64,000 bases of DNA from Actinoplanes octamycinicus (lineage in GTDB: Bacteria > Actinomycetota > Actinomycetes > Mycobacteriales > Micromonosporaceae): positions 1,302,001 to 1,366,000 of the forward strand of contig NZ_JACHNB010000001.1 in NCBI RefSeq assembly GCF_014205225.1, read 5' to 3'. Position 1 is the first letter of the stretch. Every line of letters starts with the position of its first letter. The position numbers and the translations under genes are program-made. Under the pieces are notes generated by a model. It searched no databases, was not told where the DNA came from, and was given only the letters and a program-made list of their open reading frames with translations. Shown here one piece after another: positions 43,672 to 51,325 of this stretch.

Positions 43672-44136
43672 ATGCAGACTTTTCTGCCATATCCGGATTT
43701 CCTGGCCAGCGCCCGGGTGCTGGATCAGAAGCGGCTCGGCAAACAGCGGGTGGAGACCATCCAGGTGCTGCGCGGCCTGACCGTCGCGGACTACGGCTGG
43801 CGGCACCACCCCGCGGTACTGATGTGGCGCGGCTACGAGGAGGCGCTGGTCCGGTACGGCCTGGCCATGTGCGAGATCTGGACCGCGACCGGCCGCGCCG
43901 ACACCTGCGCCGCCACGCTGCTCACCGACCTGCGCGCGGCCAAGGGCATCACCGAGGTGCGCAGCCAGGAACAGCTCGCCCGGGTGGTCGCGGTGCCGCC
44001 CTGGCTCGGCGATCCGGACGTGCATCGCAGCCACCAGTCGGCGCTGCTGCGCAAGGACCCGGAGACCTACCGCCCGATCTTCGGCGACGTGCCGGACGAC
44101 CTGCCTTACGTGTGGCCGGTCGCCGCGCGCGCCTGA
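43672..44136 (+). CDS. MSMEG_6728-family protein (pyrimidine-dimer glycosylase-like)
   Basis: 154 residues. MQTFLPYPDFLASARVLDQKRLGKQRVETIQVLRGL, WRHHPAVLMWRGYEEALVRYGLAMCEIW, WLGDPDVHRSHQSALLRKDPETYRPIFGDVPDDLPYVWPV. This is the MSMEG_6728-like family, related to the Pyr_excise/endonuclease V (T4 denV-type) group; repair activity is inferred from fold only. Its stop codon is inside a long inverted repeat that also holds the stop of the convergent GNAT gene. Confidence 0.85.
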   Translation: MQTFLPYPDFLASARVLDQKRLGKQRVETIQVLRGLTVADYGWRHHPAVLMWRGYEEALVRYGLAMCEIWTATGRADTCAATLLTDLRAAKGITEVRSQEQLARVVAVPPWLGDPDVHRSHQSALLRKDPETYRPIFGDVPDDLPYVWPVAARA

Positions 44137-44200
44137 GGTCGGTCCTGCAGATCAAGCGAGCGCGAGGCGCGGCCCCGCTTGATCGGCAGGACCGACCTCA
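44134..44200. terminator. Bidirectional hairpin containing both stop codons
   Basis: Arms 44134-44157 (TGAGGTCGGTCCTGC...ATCAAGC) and 44177-44200 (GCTTGAT...GCAGGACCGACCTCA) are complementary over 24 bases with one or two mismatches; the loop is 19 bases. The first three bases of the left arm are the TGA of the left gene and the last three of the right arm are the stop of the right gene. Confidence 0.88.
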
Positions 44201-44614
44201 GTCCAGCAGATCCCAGCTGAGCAGCGTGAACGTGGTCTCCTCCAGCGCGCCGGCCGACCGGTAGGTGGCCAGCGCCGCGGCGTTGTCGTTCTCGGTGGCC
44301 ACCCACATGCCGTAACACCCGTTCTTGCGGGCCAGCTCGGCCAGGGCGGTGACCAGCGCGGTCCCGATCCCCTGCAGCCGGGCCACCGGCGCCACGCCCA
44401 GCTCGTAGACCAGCATCTCGGTGCCCTTGTCCGGATGCGTCGTCTCCACCCCGGAGATCATCCCGACCGGCCGGCCCGCGTCGTCGTAGGCGAACAGCAG
44501 ATGGTGGGTCGGATCGTGCAGGAACCGCCGGGTCGCCTCGTCGAGCGGCGGCGCGTCGAAGAGGTCGGCACCGCGCCGCACCTCGTCGGCGGCGGTCACC
44601 CGTTCGATCCGCAT
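44198..44614 (-). CDS. GNAT acetyltransferase, AAC(3)-I-like
   Basis: 138 residues. MRIERVTAADEVRRGADLFDAPPLDEATRRFL, HHLLFAYDDAGRPVGMISGVE, LVYELGVAPVARLQGIGTALVTALAELARKNGC (acetyl-CoA loop RLQGIG) and VATENDNAAALATYRSAGALEE. The layout resembles aminoglycoside 3-N-acetyltransferase type I, but many actinobacterial GNATs share it and nothing here proves a resistance role. ATG 44614. Confidence 0.85.
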   Translation of the reverse strand: MRIERVTAADEVRRGADLFDAPPLDEATRRFLHDPTHHLLFAYDDAGRPVGMISGVETTHPDKGTEMLVYELGVAPVARLQGIGTALVTALAELARKNGCYGMWVATENDNAAALATYRSAGALEETTFTLLSWDLLD

Positions 44615-44705
44615 GCCCGCCACCTTAGCCCCGCCGCGCAGCGTGATCGGCAAGCCGTCGCTCGGTAGCATGACGGACCGACACGACGACGGCGGAGGCG
44701 ACCAG

Positions 44706-46406
44706 ATGCCAGTTCCGGGTGACGGCTCCGAGCAGGCCGCTGCCGCCACGCCACCAGGCAGAACCCCCGATCAAGACCCTTTCCGGTACGCGACCGGCAC
44801 CGCCCCGGCGGCCACCCCGCCGACCGCGCCGCACGAGCCACCGCCGCCGACCGACACCCGGGCCGAGCCGCCGCGCAACCCGCCGGCCGCCGACGAGCCG
44901 TCGATCCGCTTCGCCGAGCCGGTCGACCCGTGGGCCGAGGCCGAGGCGGCCGCGCGCGAGGCCGGCAGCCCGCCGCCGTACTCGATGGCACCCCCGACGG
45001 CGGCGACCGCGGCCGGGCCGACCTGGCCGATCGGGACGCCGGGCCAGGGTGGGCGCGGGTCGTCGTACCGTAAAGGGCTCTGGATCGTGGGTGGCGCGGC
45101 CGCAGCCGCGACCGTCGCGCTCGCCGTGGCCGCCGCCTACCTGTTCTGGCCCGGCTTCCGCGCCCTGGACTACCACGACCTGCAGGACGTCGCCCGGCTC
45201 GACCCGGCCGCGCCGATCACCTCGGGCTGGGCGGCGACCGCGGTGCGTGGCGACCGGGCCTACCTGGCCGGCACCGGCGAGTCCGGCGAAGCGGTGGTGA
45301 CCGCCTACGACCTCGACGCCGGCGAGGAGATCTGGAAGAACACCAAGGCCGGCACCGCGCGGACCTGGTCCCGGCTGTGGGCGCTGCCCGGGGCGGCGGT
45401 GCTGCTCTCCGAGCCGGACTACACCACCAGCACCGCCCGCCTGGTCGTGCTGGACGGCCGCACCGGCGCGGTCCGCTGGGAGAAAACGCTGCACAGCTCG
45501 GACGACACGGTGCGGTTCGGCGCCGACATCGTGCTGATCGAGGACCACCGGGCCAAGACGCTGCGTGGCTACGAGCTGACCACCGGCGAGGAGCGCTGGC
45601 ACGCCGACAACCCGGCGGACACCACGCAGAGCGGGCTGGTCACCGTGACCAGCCAGGCCGACCTGGACGGCACATCCGGCGCCCGAGGCAGCCTGCCCGC
45701 ACCCGAGCTCAGCGACGACGACCAGGTCGTGCAGCTCACCAGCGACCGCACGGCCCGGGTGATCGACGTGCGCACCGGCAAGATCGGCAAGTCCCGGGCC
45801 GACGTCGCCTACGGCAGCGAACCGATGGTGGCGCACGACGGCCGGCTGTTCGTCGAGGAGTCCAGCAGCCACCGGCTGCTCGCCTACGACCTGGCCGGCT
45901 TGGACAGCGGTGAGCCGCAGCTGCTCTACACCGCGAAGAAGGACGGCTCGGTGACCGGGCTGGCGCCCTGCGGCGAACACCGGATCTGCTTCATCGAGAC
46001 GGTGTCCTACGCCTACGACAAAGCCCAGGTGGTCGCGATCGACCTGGACCAGCACCGCGAGGTGTGGCGCCGGACCACGCCGAAAGCCGAGGTGCTGATC
46101 CCGGTCGGCGACGCGGTGCTGGCCGTCGGCGACGAGACGACCACGCTCTACGACGCCGACGGCAAACCCGAATGGGAAGGCGTCAAGGGCGCCGCGGCCC
46201 GGCTCGACGGCGGCAACGTGCTGCGCTTCTCCGACGACCTGTCCATGTCGGTCAGCGACCGCTACCTGGACGGCGTGCACCTCGGCGACCCGAAAGTGCA
46301 GATCGGCCCGCTGTCCGACGTGCGCAGCGGCAGCTGCTCGTGGAACACGTCGATGCTGGCCTGCGTCGGCGAGAAGGACTTCGCGATCAAACGGTTCGCC
46401 GGCTGA
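44706..46406 (+). CDS. Membrane-anchored PQQ-type beta-propeller protein
   Basis: 566 residues from ATG 44706, which has GGAGG seven bases upstream (ATG 44670 has none). Residues ~1-120 are Pro/Ala/Glu-rich and cytoplasmic, one membrane helix follows (~125-150, LWIVGGAAAAATVALAVAAAYLF), and the outer part (~170-560) has repeated blades such as TAYDLDAGEEIWKN, VVLDGRTGAVRWEKTL and GYELTTGEERWHAD. Resembles the PQQ_2/BamB-like repeat family. Role unknown; probably a cell-surface scaffold or sensor. Confidence 0.82.
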   Translation: MPVPGDGSEQAAAATPPGRTPDQDPFRYATGTAPAATPPTAPHEPPPPTDTRAEPPRNPPAADEPSIRFAEPVDPWAEAEAAAREAGSPPPYSMAPPTAATAAGPTWPIGTPGQGGRGSSYRKGLWIVGGAAAAATVALAVAAAYLFWPGFRALDYHDLQDVARLDPAAPITSGWAATAVRGDRAYLAGTGESGEAVVTAYDLDAGEEIWKNTKAGTARTWSRLWALPGAAVLLSEPDYTTSTARLVVLDGRTGAVRWEKTLHSSDDTVRFGADIVLIEDHRAKTLRGYELTTGEERWHADNPADTTQSGLVTVTSQADLDGTSGARGSLPAPELSDDDQVVQLTSDRTARVIDVRTGKIGKSRADVAYGSEPMVAHDGRLFVEESSSHRLLAYDLAGLDSGEPQLLYTAKKDGSVTGLAPCGEHRICFIETVSYAYDKAQVVAIDLDQHREVWRRTTPKAEVLIPVGDAVLAVGDETTTLYDADGKPEWEGVKGAAARLDGGNVLRFSDDLSMSVSDRYLDGVHLGDPKVQIGPLSDVRSGSCSWNTSMLACVGEKDFAIKRFAG

Positions 46407-46416
46407 CCCCGGCGAC

Positions 46417-46451
46417 AGAAAGGGCCGCCCGGCTCACCGGACGGCCCTTCT
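46417..46451. terminator. Convergent terminator before msiK
   Basis: AGAAAGGGCCGCCCGG and CCGGACGGCCCTTCT pair around a CTCA loop, between the stops of the propeller gene and msiK. Confidence 0.85.
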
Positions 46452-46468
46452 CACTGCCTGGCGCTGGA

Positions 46469-47554
46469 TCAGATCCGCTGGCCGGAGCCGGCGTGGAAGA
46501 CGTGCAGCGCGTTCGCCTGCGGCCGGATGTAGACGGTCTCGCCCATGTGCGGCATGTTGCGACGCTCGGTGCGCACCACGAACCGCTCCGACCCACCGGC
46601 CAGCTCGGCGTGACCGTAGACGTTCGCGTCCGAACCGAGGTCCTCGACCAGGTCCACCACGATCGGCAGCGCGTCGATCGACTCGGGCACGATGTCCGCG
46701 GCCTCCGGGCGGAACCCGACGGTGACCTTGCCGTCACCGCTCTGCGCCGCGGCGACCTGCTCGCGGGTCAGCGGGATGGTCAGCGAACCGAACACGCCGC
46801 CCGCCTCGGTCAGCGGAACAGTCTTGATGTTCATGGCCGGGGAGCCCATGAAGCCGGCGACGAAGACGTTGCCCGGGGTGTCGTAGAGCGCCCGCGGGGT
46901 GTCCACCTGCTGCAGCACGCCGTCCAGCATGACCGCGACCCGGTGACCCATGGTCATCGCCTCGACCTGGTCGTGGGTGACGTAGACGGTGGTGACGCCG
47001 AGCTTCGCCTGCAGGGTGGCGATCTGCGAACGGGTCTGCACCCGCAGCTTCGCGTCGAGGTTCGACAGCGGCTCGTCCATGAGGAAGACCTGCGGCTGAC
47101 GGACGATCGCGCGGCCCATCGCGACACGCTGACGCTGGCCACCGGAGAGCGCCTTCGGCTTCCGCGACAGGTACTCCTCCAGCTGGAGCAGGCCGGCGGC
47201 CTCCTTGACCGCGCGGTCGATCTCCGCCTTCGGGGTCTTGCGCAGCTTCAGGGCGAACGCCATGTTCTCGTACACCGTCATGTGCGGGTAGAGAGCGTAG
47301 TTCTGGAACACCATCGCGATGTCACGGGACTTCGGCGGGAGGTGGGTGACGTCCTTGTCGTTGATCAGGATCTGACCACGGTCGACGTCCTCCAGGCCGG
47401 CGAGCATGCGCAGGCTGGTGGACTTACCACAACCGGAGGGGCCGACCAGGACGAGGAACTCGCCGTCGCCGATCTCGAGGTTCAGCTCGTTGACCGCGGG
47501 GCGCTCAGAACCCGGGTAGATCCGGGAGGCCTTCGCGTAAGTGACGGTAGCCAT
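46469..47554 (-). CDS. msiK: Multiple-sugar ABC importer ATPase MsiK
   Basis: 361 residues. Walker A GPSGCGKST, Q-loop FQNYALYPHMTV, signature LSGGQRQRV, Walker B VFLMDEPLSNLD, then a MalK/UgpC regulatory domain with FRPEA. In Streptomyces one MsiK serves many sugar ABC importers; here too no permease or binding protein is adjacent. ATG 47554 follows GGAAAGGAAG. A palindrome at 47662 lies 108 bases upstream. Confidence 0.92.
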   Translation of the reverse strand: MATVTYAKASRIYPGSERPAVNELNLEIGDGEFLVLVGPSGCGKSTSLRMLAGLEDVDRGQILINDKDVTHLPPKSRDIAMVFQNYALYPHMTVYENMAFALKLRKTPKAEIDRAVKEAAGLLQLEEYLSRKPKALSGGQRQRVAMGRAIVRQPQVFLMDEPLSNLDAKLRVQTRSQIATLQAKLGVTTVYVTHDQVEAMTMGHRVAVMLDGVLQQVDTPRALYDTPGNVFVAGFMGSPAMNIKTVPLTEAGGVFGSLTIPLTREQVAAAQSGDGKVTVGFRPEAADIVPESIDALPIVVDLVEDLGSDANVYGHAELAGGSERFVVRTERRNMPHMGETVYIRPQANALHVFHAGSGQRI

Positions 47555-47661
47555 GGTGAAACGACTTCCTTTCCACCGGCAGGAACGTGCCGGACGATCC
47601 GAGTAGAAGGAACAGCCCCGTCACCGTATTTGGTTTTCCCTGTGCTGCCAAGATGGCGACT

Positions 47662-47680
47662 GCATAACGGGACGTTATGC
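47662..47680. promoter_or_regulatory. Palindrome between msiK and tRNA-Thr
   Basis: GCATAACG, GGA, CGTTATGC: perfect eight-base arms. TATGCT at 47676-47681 could be the -10 box of the tRNA gene starting at 47691. It may also be an operator for msiK. Confidence 0.5.
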
Positions 47681-47690
47681 TGAGGCCCGC

Positions 47691-47764
47691 GCCCCTGTAG
47701 CTCAGTTGGCTAGAGCATCCGTCTTGTAAACGGAAGGTCGTCGGTTCGAGTCCGACCGGGGGCT
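47691..47764 (+). tRNA. tRNA-Thr (TGT)
   Basis: 74 bases. Acceptor GCCCCTG pairs with CGGGGGC; D-arm GCTCAGTTGGCTAGAGC; anticodon arm TCCGT-CTTGTAA-ACGGA with anticodon TGT; T-arm GTCGG-TTCGAGT-CCGAC. Discriminator T; CCA not encoded. Confidence 0.97.
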
Positions 47765-47775
47765 CCGTCCTCGGT

Positions 47776-47843
47776 GTCCCCTGTCCGCGGAGAGCGCGGA
47801 CCGGGGACGTCGCTTCGCTTGCCTGGGGGGCCGAGCCCCCCAG
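47776..47843 (+). terminator. Two hairpins behind tRNA-Thr
   Basis: Hairpin 1 (47776-47808): GTCCCCTGTCCGCG with GCGGACCGGGGAC. Hairpin 2 (47823-47843): CTGGGGGGC, CGA, GCCCCCCAG, a perfect nine-base stem. Between here and 48040 lies about 200 bases of lower-GC DNA with no gene I can support. Confidence 0.75.
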
Positions 47844-48040
47844 ACCCCCGCGTTACGGACGGTCACGGTTGGGCTTCGGGCCGGGTTGGAACATCGGGGC
47901 ATGTGTTTGGCAGCGGCAGCGCTGATTGATCTGCTTCTTATTTTTGTCAGCACTCAATGCATCGCGAGGTGCTGGGGGCTCACTTTCCGGATTACCGAGT
48001 CGGCCGTTGCGGGCGCGTGGGTTGGCCTTTTAATGCGGGG

Positions 48041-48067
48041 TGGGGCCCGCTTGGTGAGCGGGCCCCA
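48041..48067 (-). terminator. Hairpin behind the frameshifted secreted gene
   Basis: TGGGGCCCGCT and AGCGGGCCCCA form a perfect 11-base stem with a TGGTG loop, seven bases past the TAA of the gene at 48074. Confidence 0.85.
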
Positions 48068-48073
48068 TGCTAT

Positions 48074-48366
48074 TTAGCCGGCGCAGTTGGCGGGGCGGGT
48101 CGGGGAGTCGTAGGCGTAGTCGACGCTGGACCAGCGGGCGGAGTCCTGGGCGGAGCCGTAGGCGAGCCAGCGGCAGATCTGGCGGCCGCTGTAGAGGACC
48201 GCTACGTCCCTGCTGCGCGGGCGGGTGCAGCTGCGGATGTAGAGGCGGTCGCCGTTCTGGTAGACGCCGCATGGGCCGCCTGGGCGGCGACTGGGGTGAC
48301 CAGCGCGGTGGCGCCGGTGCCGGCGACGGCCAGGGCGAGATCGGGGATGGCCTGCTTCAGTTTCAT
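48074..48366 (-). pseudogene. Small secreted Cys-rich protein with a frameshift
   Basis: ATG 48366 follows GGGGAGAG and opens a signal peptide, MKLKQAIPDLALAVAGTGAT then ALVTPVAAQAA. The mature part continues in another frame as CGVYQNGDRLYIRSC, then ICRWLAYGSAQDSARW and SPTRPANCAG, ending at TAA. The total length, 293 bases, is one short of a whole number of codons, and the break falls at the expected signal cleavage site (about 48268-48285, a run of GGGCCGCC). A 1-base deletion (or sequencing error) is the simple explanation. Four Cys suggest two disulfides. The signal frame alone ends after 54 codons. Confidence 0.75.
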
Positions 48367-48421
48367 TGACGTTTTCTCTCCCCGTGAATGATGAGGACTA
48401 CAACTGGGTAACGGGGATTAC

Positions 48422-48486
48422 AAACGCAAAGTAAATGCAAGGTATGCGACGTGAATGCACGTCGCAGGGTTCTTGCTTTTGCGTTT
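48422..48486. promoter_or_regulatory. Nested 65-bp palindrome
   Basis: Outer arms AAACGCAAA (48422) and TTTGCGTTT (48478), middle arms GCAAG (48437) and CTTGC (48472), inner arms TGCGACGTG (48445) and CACGTCGCA (48458) around AATG. All share nearly one centre. It lies 56 bases upstream of the frameshifted secreted gene, in lower-GC DNA. The rest of 48367-48668 holds no gene I can support. Confidence 0.75.
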
Positions 48487-48668
48487 CCCGTTGTCGCCGA
48501 GTGTGTCCATCCACGACGGATGATGTCGACCACGGGGCGGTGAATACCTGTCCAGGGACGCCGATTCGACATGGGCTATTCACGGGAAACTGGGCCTGCC
48601 CGGGGCGGAAAACAATGAATAGGCAGGTCGGAGGTGCCGCTGTTCGGCGGGCGGGGAGCCGACACGGG

Positions 48669-48699
48669 AACGGCCCGGTGGGTCACCCACCGGGCCGTT
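48669..48699 (-). terminator. Terminator behind rlmB
   Basis: AACGGCCCGGTGG and CCACCGGGCCGTT form a perfect stem 14 bases past the rlmB stop. Confidence 0.88.
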
Positions 48700-48712
48700 G
48701 CTTCCGCGTGTG

Positions 48713-49840
48713 TCAGCCGTGGGCTCGGCGGCGGGCTACCTCGGCCAGGGTGACGGCGGCGGCGACGCTGGCGTTCAGGGACTCGACGTCCGAGGCCATC
48801 GGGATGCTCACCCGCAGGTCGCAGGTTTCGCCGACCAGGCGGGAGAGGCCGCGGCCCTCGGAGCCGACGACCACCAGCAGCGGGCCGACGGCGGCCTCCA
48901 GCTGGTAGAGGTCGGTCTCGCCGTCGGCGTCCAGGCCGATCGCGGTGAAGCCCTGCTTCTGCGCCGCCTTGATCGCCCGGGTCAGGTTGACCACCTGAGA
49001 GACCGGCACCCGGGCGGCCGCGCCGGCGCTGGTGCGCCAGGCGGTCGCGGTGATGCCGGCGGCGCGCCGCTCGGTCATGAAGACGCCGTGCCCGCCGAAG
49101 GCGGCCACCGACCGGATCACCGCGCCCACGTTGCGCGGGTCGGTCACCCCGTCCAGCGCGACCAGCAGCGGCGCGGTCTGCTCCAGCGCCGCGGCGACCA
49201 GGTCGTCGAAGTCCTCGTAGGCGAACGGCGGCACCTGCAGGCCGATGCCCTGGTGCAGCACGCCACCGGTCATCCGGTCCAGCTCGGCCCGGCTGACCTC
49301 CAGGATCGGGATGCCCCGGTCACCGGAGGTCCGGACCGCCTCGGCGACCCGCTCGTCGATGTCGATGCCCTGCGCCACGTAGAGCGCGGTGGCCGGCACC
49401 AGCGCGCGCAGCGCCTCCACCACCGGGTTGCGGCCGAGCAGCAGCTCGGGGCCTTCCTTGGTGGGGTTGGACCGCCGCCCCGGAGCGACCCGCGGGCCGC
49501 GCGGACCGGAAGCCCGGCCACCGCCCCGGGCGGCCTGGGTGCGGGTGATACCGGGGGCACGCCCGCCGCCGCGACCCCAGGTGGTGTCCTTGGTGCCGGG
49601 CTGGCCGACCTTGGGCGCGCGGCCCTCGGCGGCCGCGGCCCGGCGCTCCTTGTCCTGCTTGCGCGCGGTCTTCTCGGGCAGTTTCTCGGTGCCCGAGTAG
49701 CCCTTGTGCCACGGCCGCTCGTCGGCCGGCAGGGTCTTGCCCCGGCCCTTCAGCCCGGCGCGGTTCTTGCCGCCGGAGCCGGCCGGAGCGCCCTTCTTCG
49801 AGGTGGCGCGCTTGCTCGCGTTCTGTGAATTACCCGGCAT
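48713..49840 (-). CDS. rlmB: 23S rRNA (guanosine-2'-O)-methyltransferase RlmB
   Basis: 375 residues. A basic, low-complexity N-terminal extension of about 125 residues ([21 protein letters not shown]) precedes the substrate domain ([25 protein letters not shown]) and the SPOUT knot: [37 protein letters not shown] and [19 protein letters not shown], the three TrmH-family motifs. Methylates G2251-equivalent of 23S rRNA. Its ATG overlaps the cysS stop (TGATG). Confidence 0.93.
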   Translation of the reverse strand: MPGNSQNASKRATSKKGAPAGSGGKNRAGLKGRGKTLPADERPWHKGYSGTEKLPEKTARKQDKERRAAAAEGRAPKVGQPGTKDTTWGRGGGRAPGITRTQAARGGGRASGPRGPRVAPGRRSNPTKEGPELLLGRNPVVEALRALVPATALYVAQGIDIDERVAEAVRTSGDRGIPILEVSRAELDRMTGGVLHQGIGLQVPPFAYEDFDDLVAAALEQTAPLLVALDGVTDPRNVGAVIRSVAAFGGHGVFMTERRAAGITATAWRTSAGAAARVPVSQVVNLTRAIKAAQKQGFTAIGLDADGETDLYQLEAAVGPLLVVVGSEGRGLSRLVGETCDLRVSIPMASDVESLNASVAAAVTLAEVARRRAHG

Positions 49841-51255
49841 CAGTGCTGCTCTCCTACCGTCCAGCGCGGCCCGGCCGGAGTGTCCTCCACCTGAATACCC
49901 GCGTTCTTGAGCTGGTCCCGCACCTGATCGGCGGCCGCCCAGTCCTTCCGTGCGCGGGCCTGGGCCCGCTGTTCCAGAGCCAGCGCGACGAGCGAGTCGA
50001 CCACCGGCTTCAGATCGTTGCCGCCCTCGCCGCCACCCCAGGCGTCGTCGAGCGGGTCGAGGCCGAGCACCCCGAGCATGGCCCGGACCGCGGTCAGCGC
50101 GCCCCGGATCGCCGGCTCGTCACCGGCGGCCAGCGCGGTGTTGCCCTCCCGGATGGTGTCGTGCACCACCGCGAGCGCGGCCGAGGTGTTCAGGTCGTCG
50201 TTCATCGCGTCGGCGAACGCCGGCGGCACCGCCTTGGGCCGGCCCGGGCCGACCACCTCGGCGGCCCGCTTGACGAAGCCCTCGATCCGTTTGTACGCCA
50301 CCGCGGCCTCGCGCAGCGCGTCGTCGGTATAGTCGATCCGCGAGCGGTAGTGCGGGCTGCCCAGGTAGTAGCGCAGCTCGACCGGGCGGATCCCGGAGGC
50401 GGTGACCGAGTCCAGGTCGATCACGTTGCCCAGCGACTTGCTCATCTTGGAGTCGCCCAGGTTCAGCAGGGCGTGGTGCACCCAGAACCGGGCGAAACCG
50501 AGCCCGGCCGCCTTCGACTGGGCCACCTCGTTCTCGTGGTGCGGGAAGGTGAGGTCCAGCCCGCCGCCGTGGATGTCGAACTCGTCGCCGAGGTAGCGCC
50601 GGGCCATCGCGGAGCACTCGATGTGCCAGCCGGGCCGGCCCCGGCCCCACGGCGACGGCCAGTACGCGTCCTGCGGCTCGTCGGCCTTCACGCCTTTCCA
50701 CAGCGCGAAGTCGCGGTGGTCGCGCTTGTCCCGCTCCAGCACCTCGCCGCCGGCGCGCATGTCGTCCGGTTTCTGCCCGGACAGCGCGCCGTACTCCGGG
50801 AAGGAGAGGACGTCGAAGTAGACATCGCCGTTGGCGGCCGCCGACGGGTACGCATGACCGCGCTCGATCAGCTCGGCGATCAGGTCGTGCATCTCGGTGA
50901 TGTGCCCGGTGGCCAGCGGCTCGTAGGTGGGCGGGAGAACGTTGAGGGTGCGGTAGTCCCGGTCCAGCAGCAGCCGGTTCGCGAAGGCGATGGCCCAGTA
51001 CGGCCGGCCCTGCTCCAGCGATTTCTGCAGGATCTTGTCATCCACGTCGGTGACGTTCCGGACGAACGTCACCTCCAGGCCGGTGTGCAGCAGCCAGCGG
51101 CGCAGCACGTCGTAGTTCACGGCGGAGCGGAGGTGGCCGATGTGGGGGGAGGACTGCACGGTGACACCACACAGGTAGATCCCCACCTGACCGGGCGTCA
51201 TCGGGACGAAGTCCCGGACCGATCGGGTCGCGGTGTCGTACAAGCGCAGAGTCAC
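49840..51255 (-). CDS. cysS: Cysteinyl-tRNA synthetase
   Basis: 471 residues from GTG 51255 ([13 protein letters not shown]). Class I motifs HIGH as [15 protein letters not shown] and KMSKS as [11 protein letters not shown]; zinc ligands in YLCGVTV, ECSAMA and [14 protein letters not shown]. Full length and no sign of the MshC variant (it has the C-terminal anticodon domain with [18 protein letters not shown]). Coupled to rlmB, as in many actinobacteria. Confidence 0.95.
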   Translation of the reverse strand: MTLRLYDTATRSVRDFVPMTPGQVGIYLCGVTVQSSPHIGHLRSAVNYDVLRRWLLHTGLEVTFVRNVTDVDDKILQKSLEQGRPYWAIAFANRLLLDRDYRTLNVLPPTYEPLATGHITEMHDLIAELIERGHAYPSAAANGDVYFDVLSFPEYGALSGQKPDDMRAGGEVLERDKRDHRDFALWKGVKADEPQDAYWPSPWGRGRPGWHIECSAMARRYLGDEFDIHGGGLDLTFPHHENEVAQSKAAGLGFARFWVHHALLNLGDSKMSKSLGNVIDLDSVTASGIRPVELRYYLGSPHYRSRIDYTDDALREAAVAYKRIEGFVKRAAEVVGPGRPKAVPPAFADAMNDDLNTSAALAVVHDTIREGNTALAAGDEPAIRGALTAVRAMLGVLGLDPLDDAWGGGEGGNDLKPVVDSLVALALEQRAQARARKDWAAADQVRDQLKNAGIQVEDTPAGPRWTVGEQH

Positions 51256-51288
51256 CGTACAAGGGTACCGACCGGCGCGACCGAGTAT

Positions 51289-51319
51289 CCGCCCCGCCCG
51301 TGCGACACGGGCGGGGCGG
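51289..51319. terminator. Terminator behind the subtilase gene
   Basis: CCGCCCCGCCCGTG and CACGGGCGGGGCGG form a perfect 14-base stem around CGA, seven bases past the subtilase stop. Confidence 0.93.
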
Positions 51320-51325
51320 CTCGGA

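Noticed and set aside
44198..44614. Aminoglycoside resistance gene aac(3)-I
   Set aside because: Shares the GNAT layout, but no aminoglycoside-specific feature can be seen and no mobile context exists.
44770..44790. Another copy of the TTTCCGGTACGC motif
   Set aside because: Lies within the coding sequence of the propeller protein (residues DPFRYATG) and lacks the hairpin partner.
47691..48073. Integration site at tRNA-Thr
   Set aside because: No integrase and no second copy of the tRNA 3' end downstream; the lower-GC stretch alone is not enough.
47886..48077. 63-codon plus-strand frame behind the tRNA
   Set aside because: No ribosome site, runs through the terminator hairpin at 48041 and has no recognisable domain.
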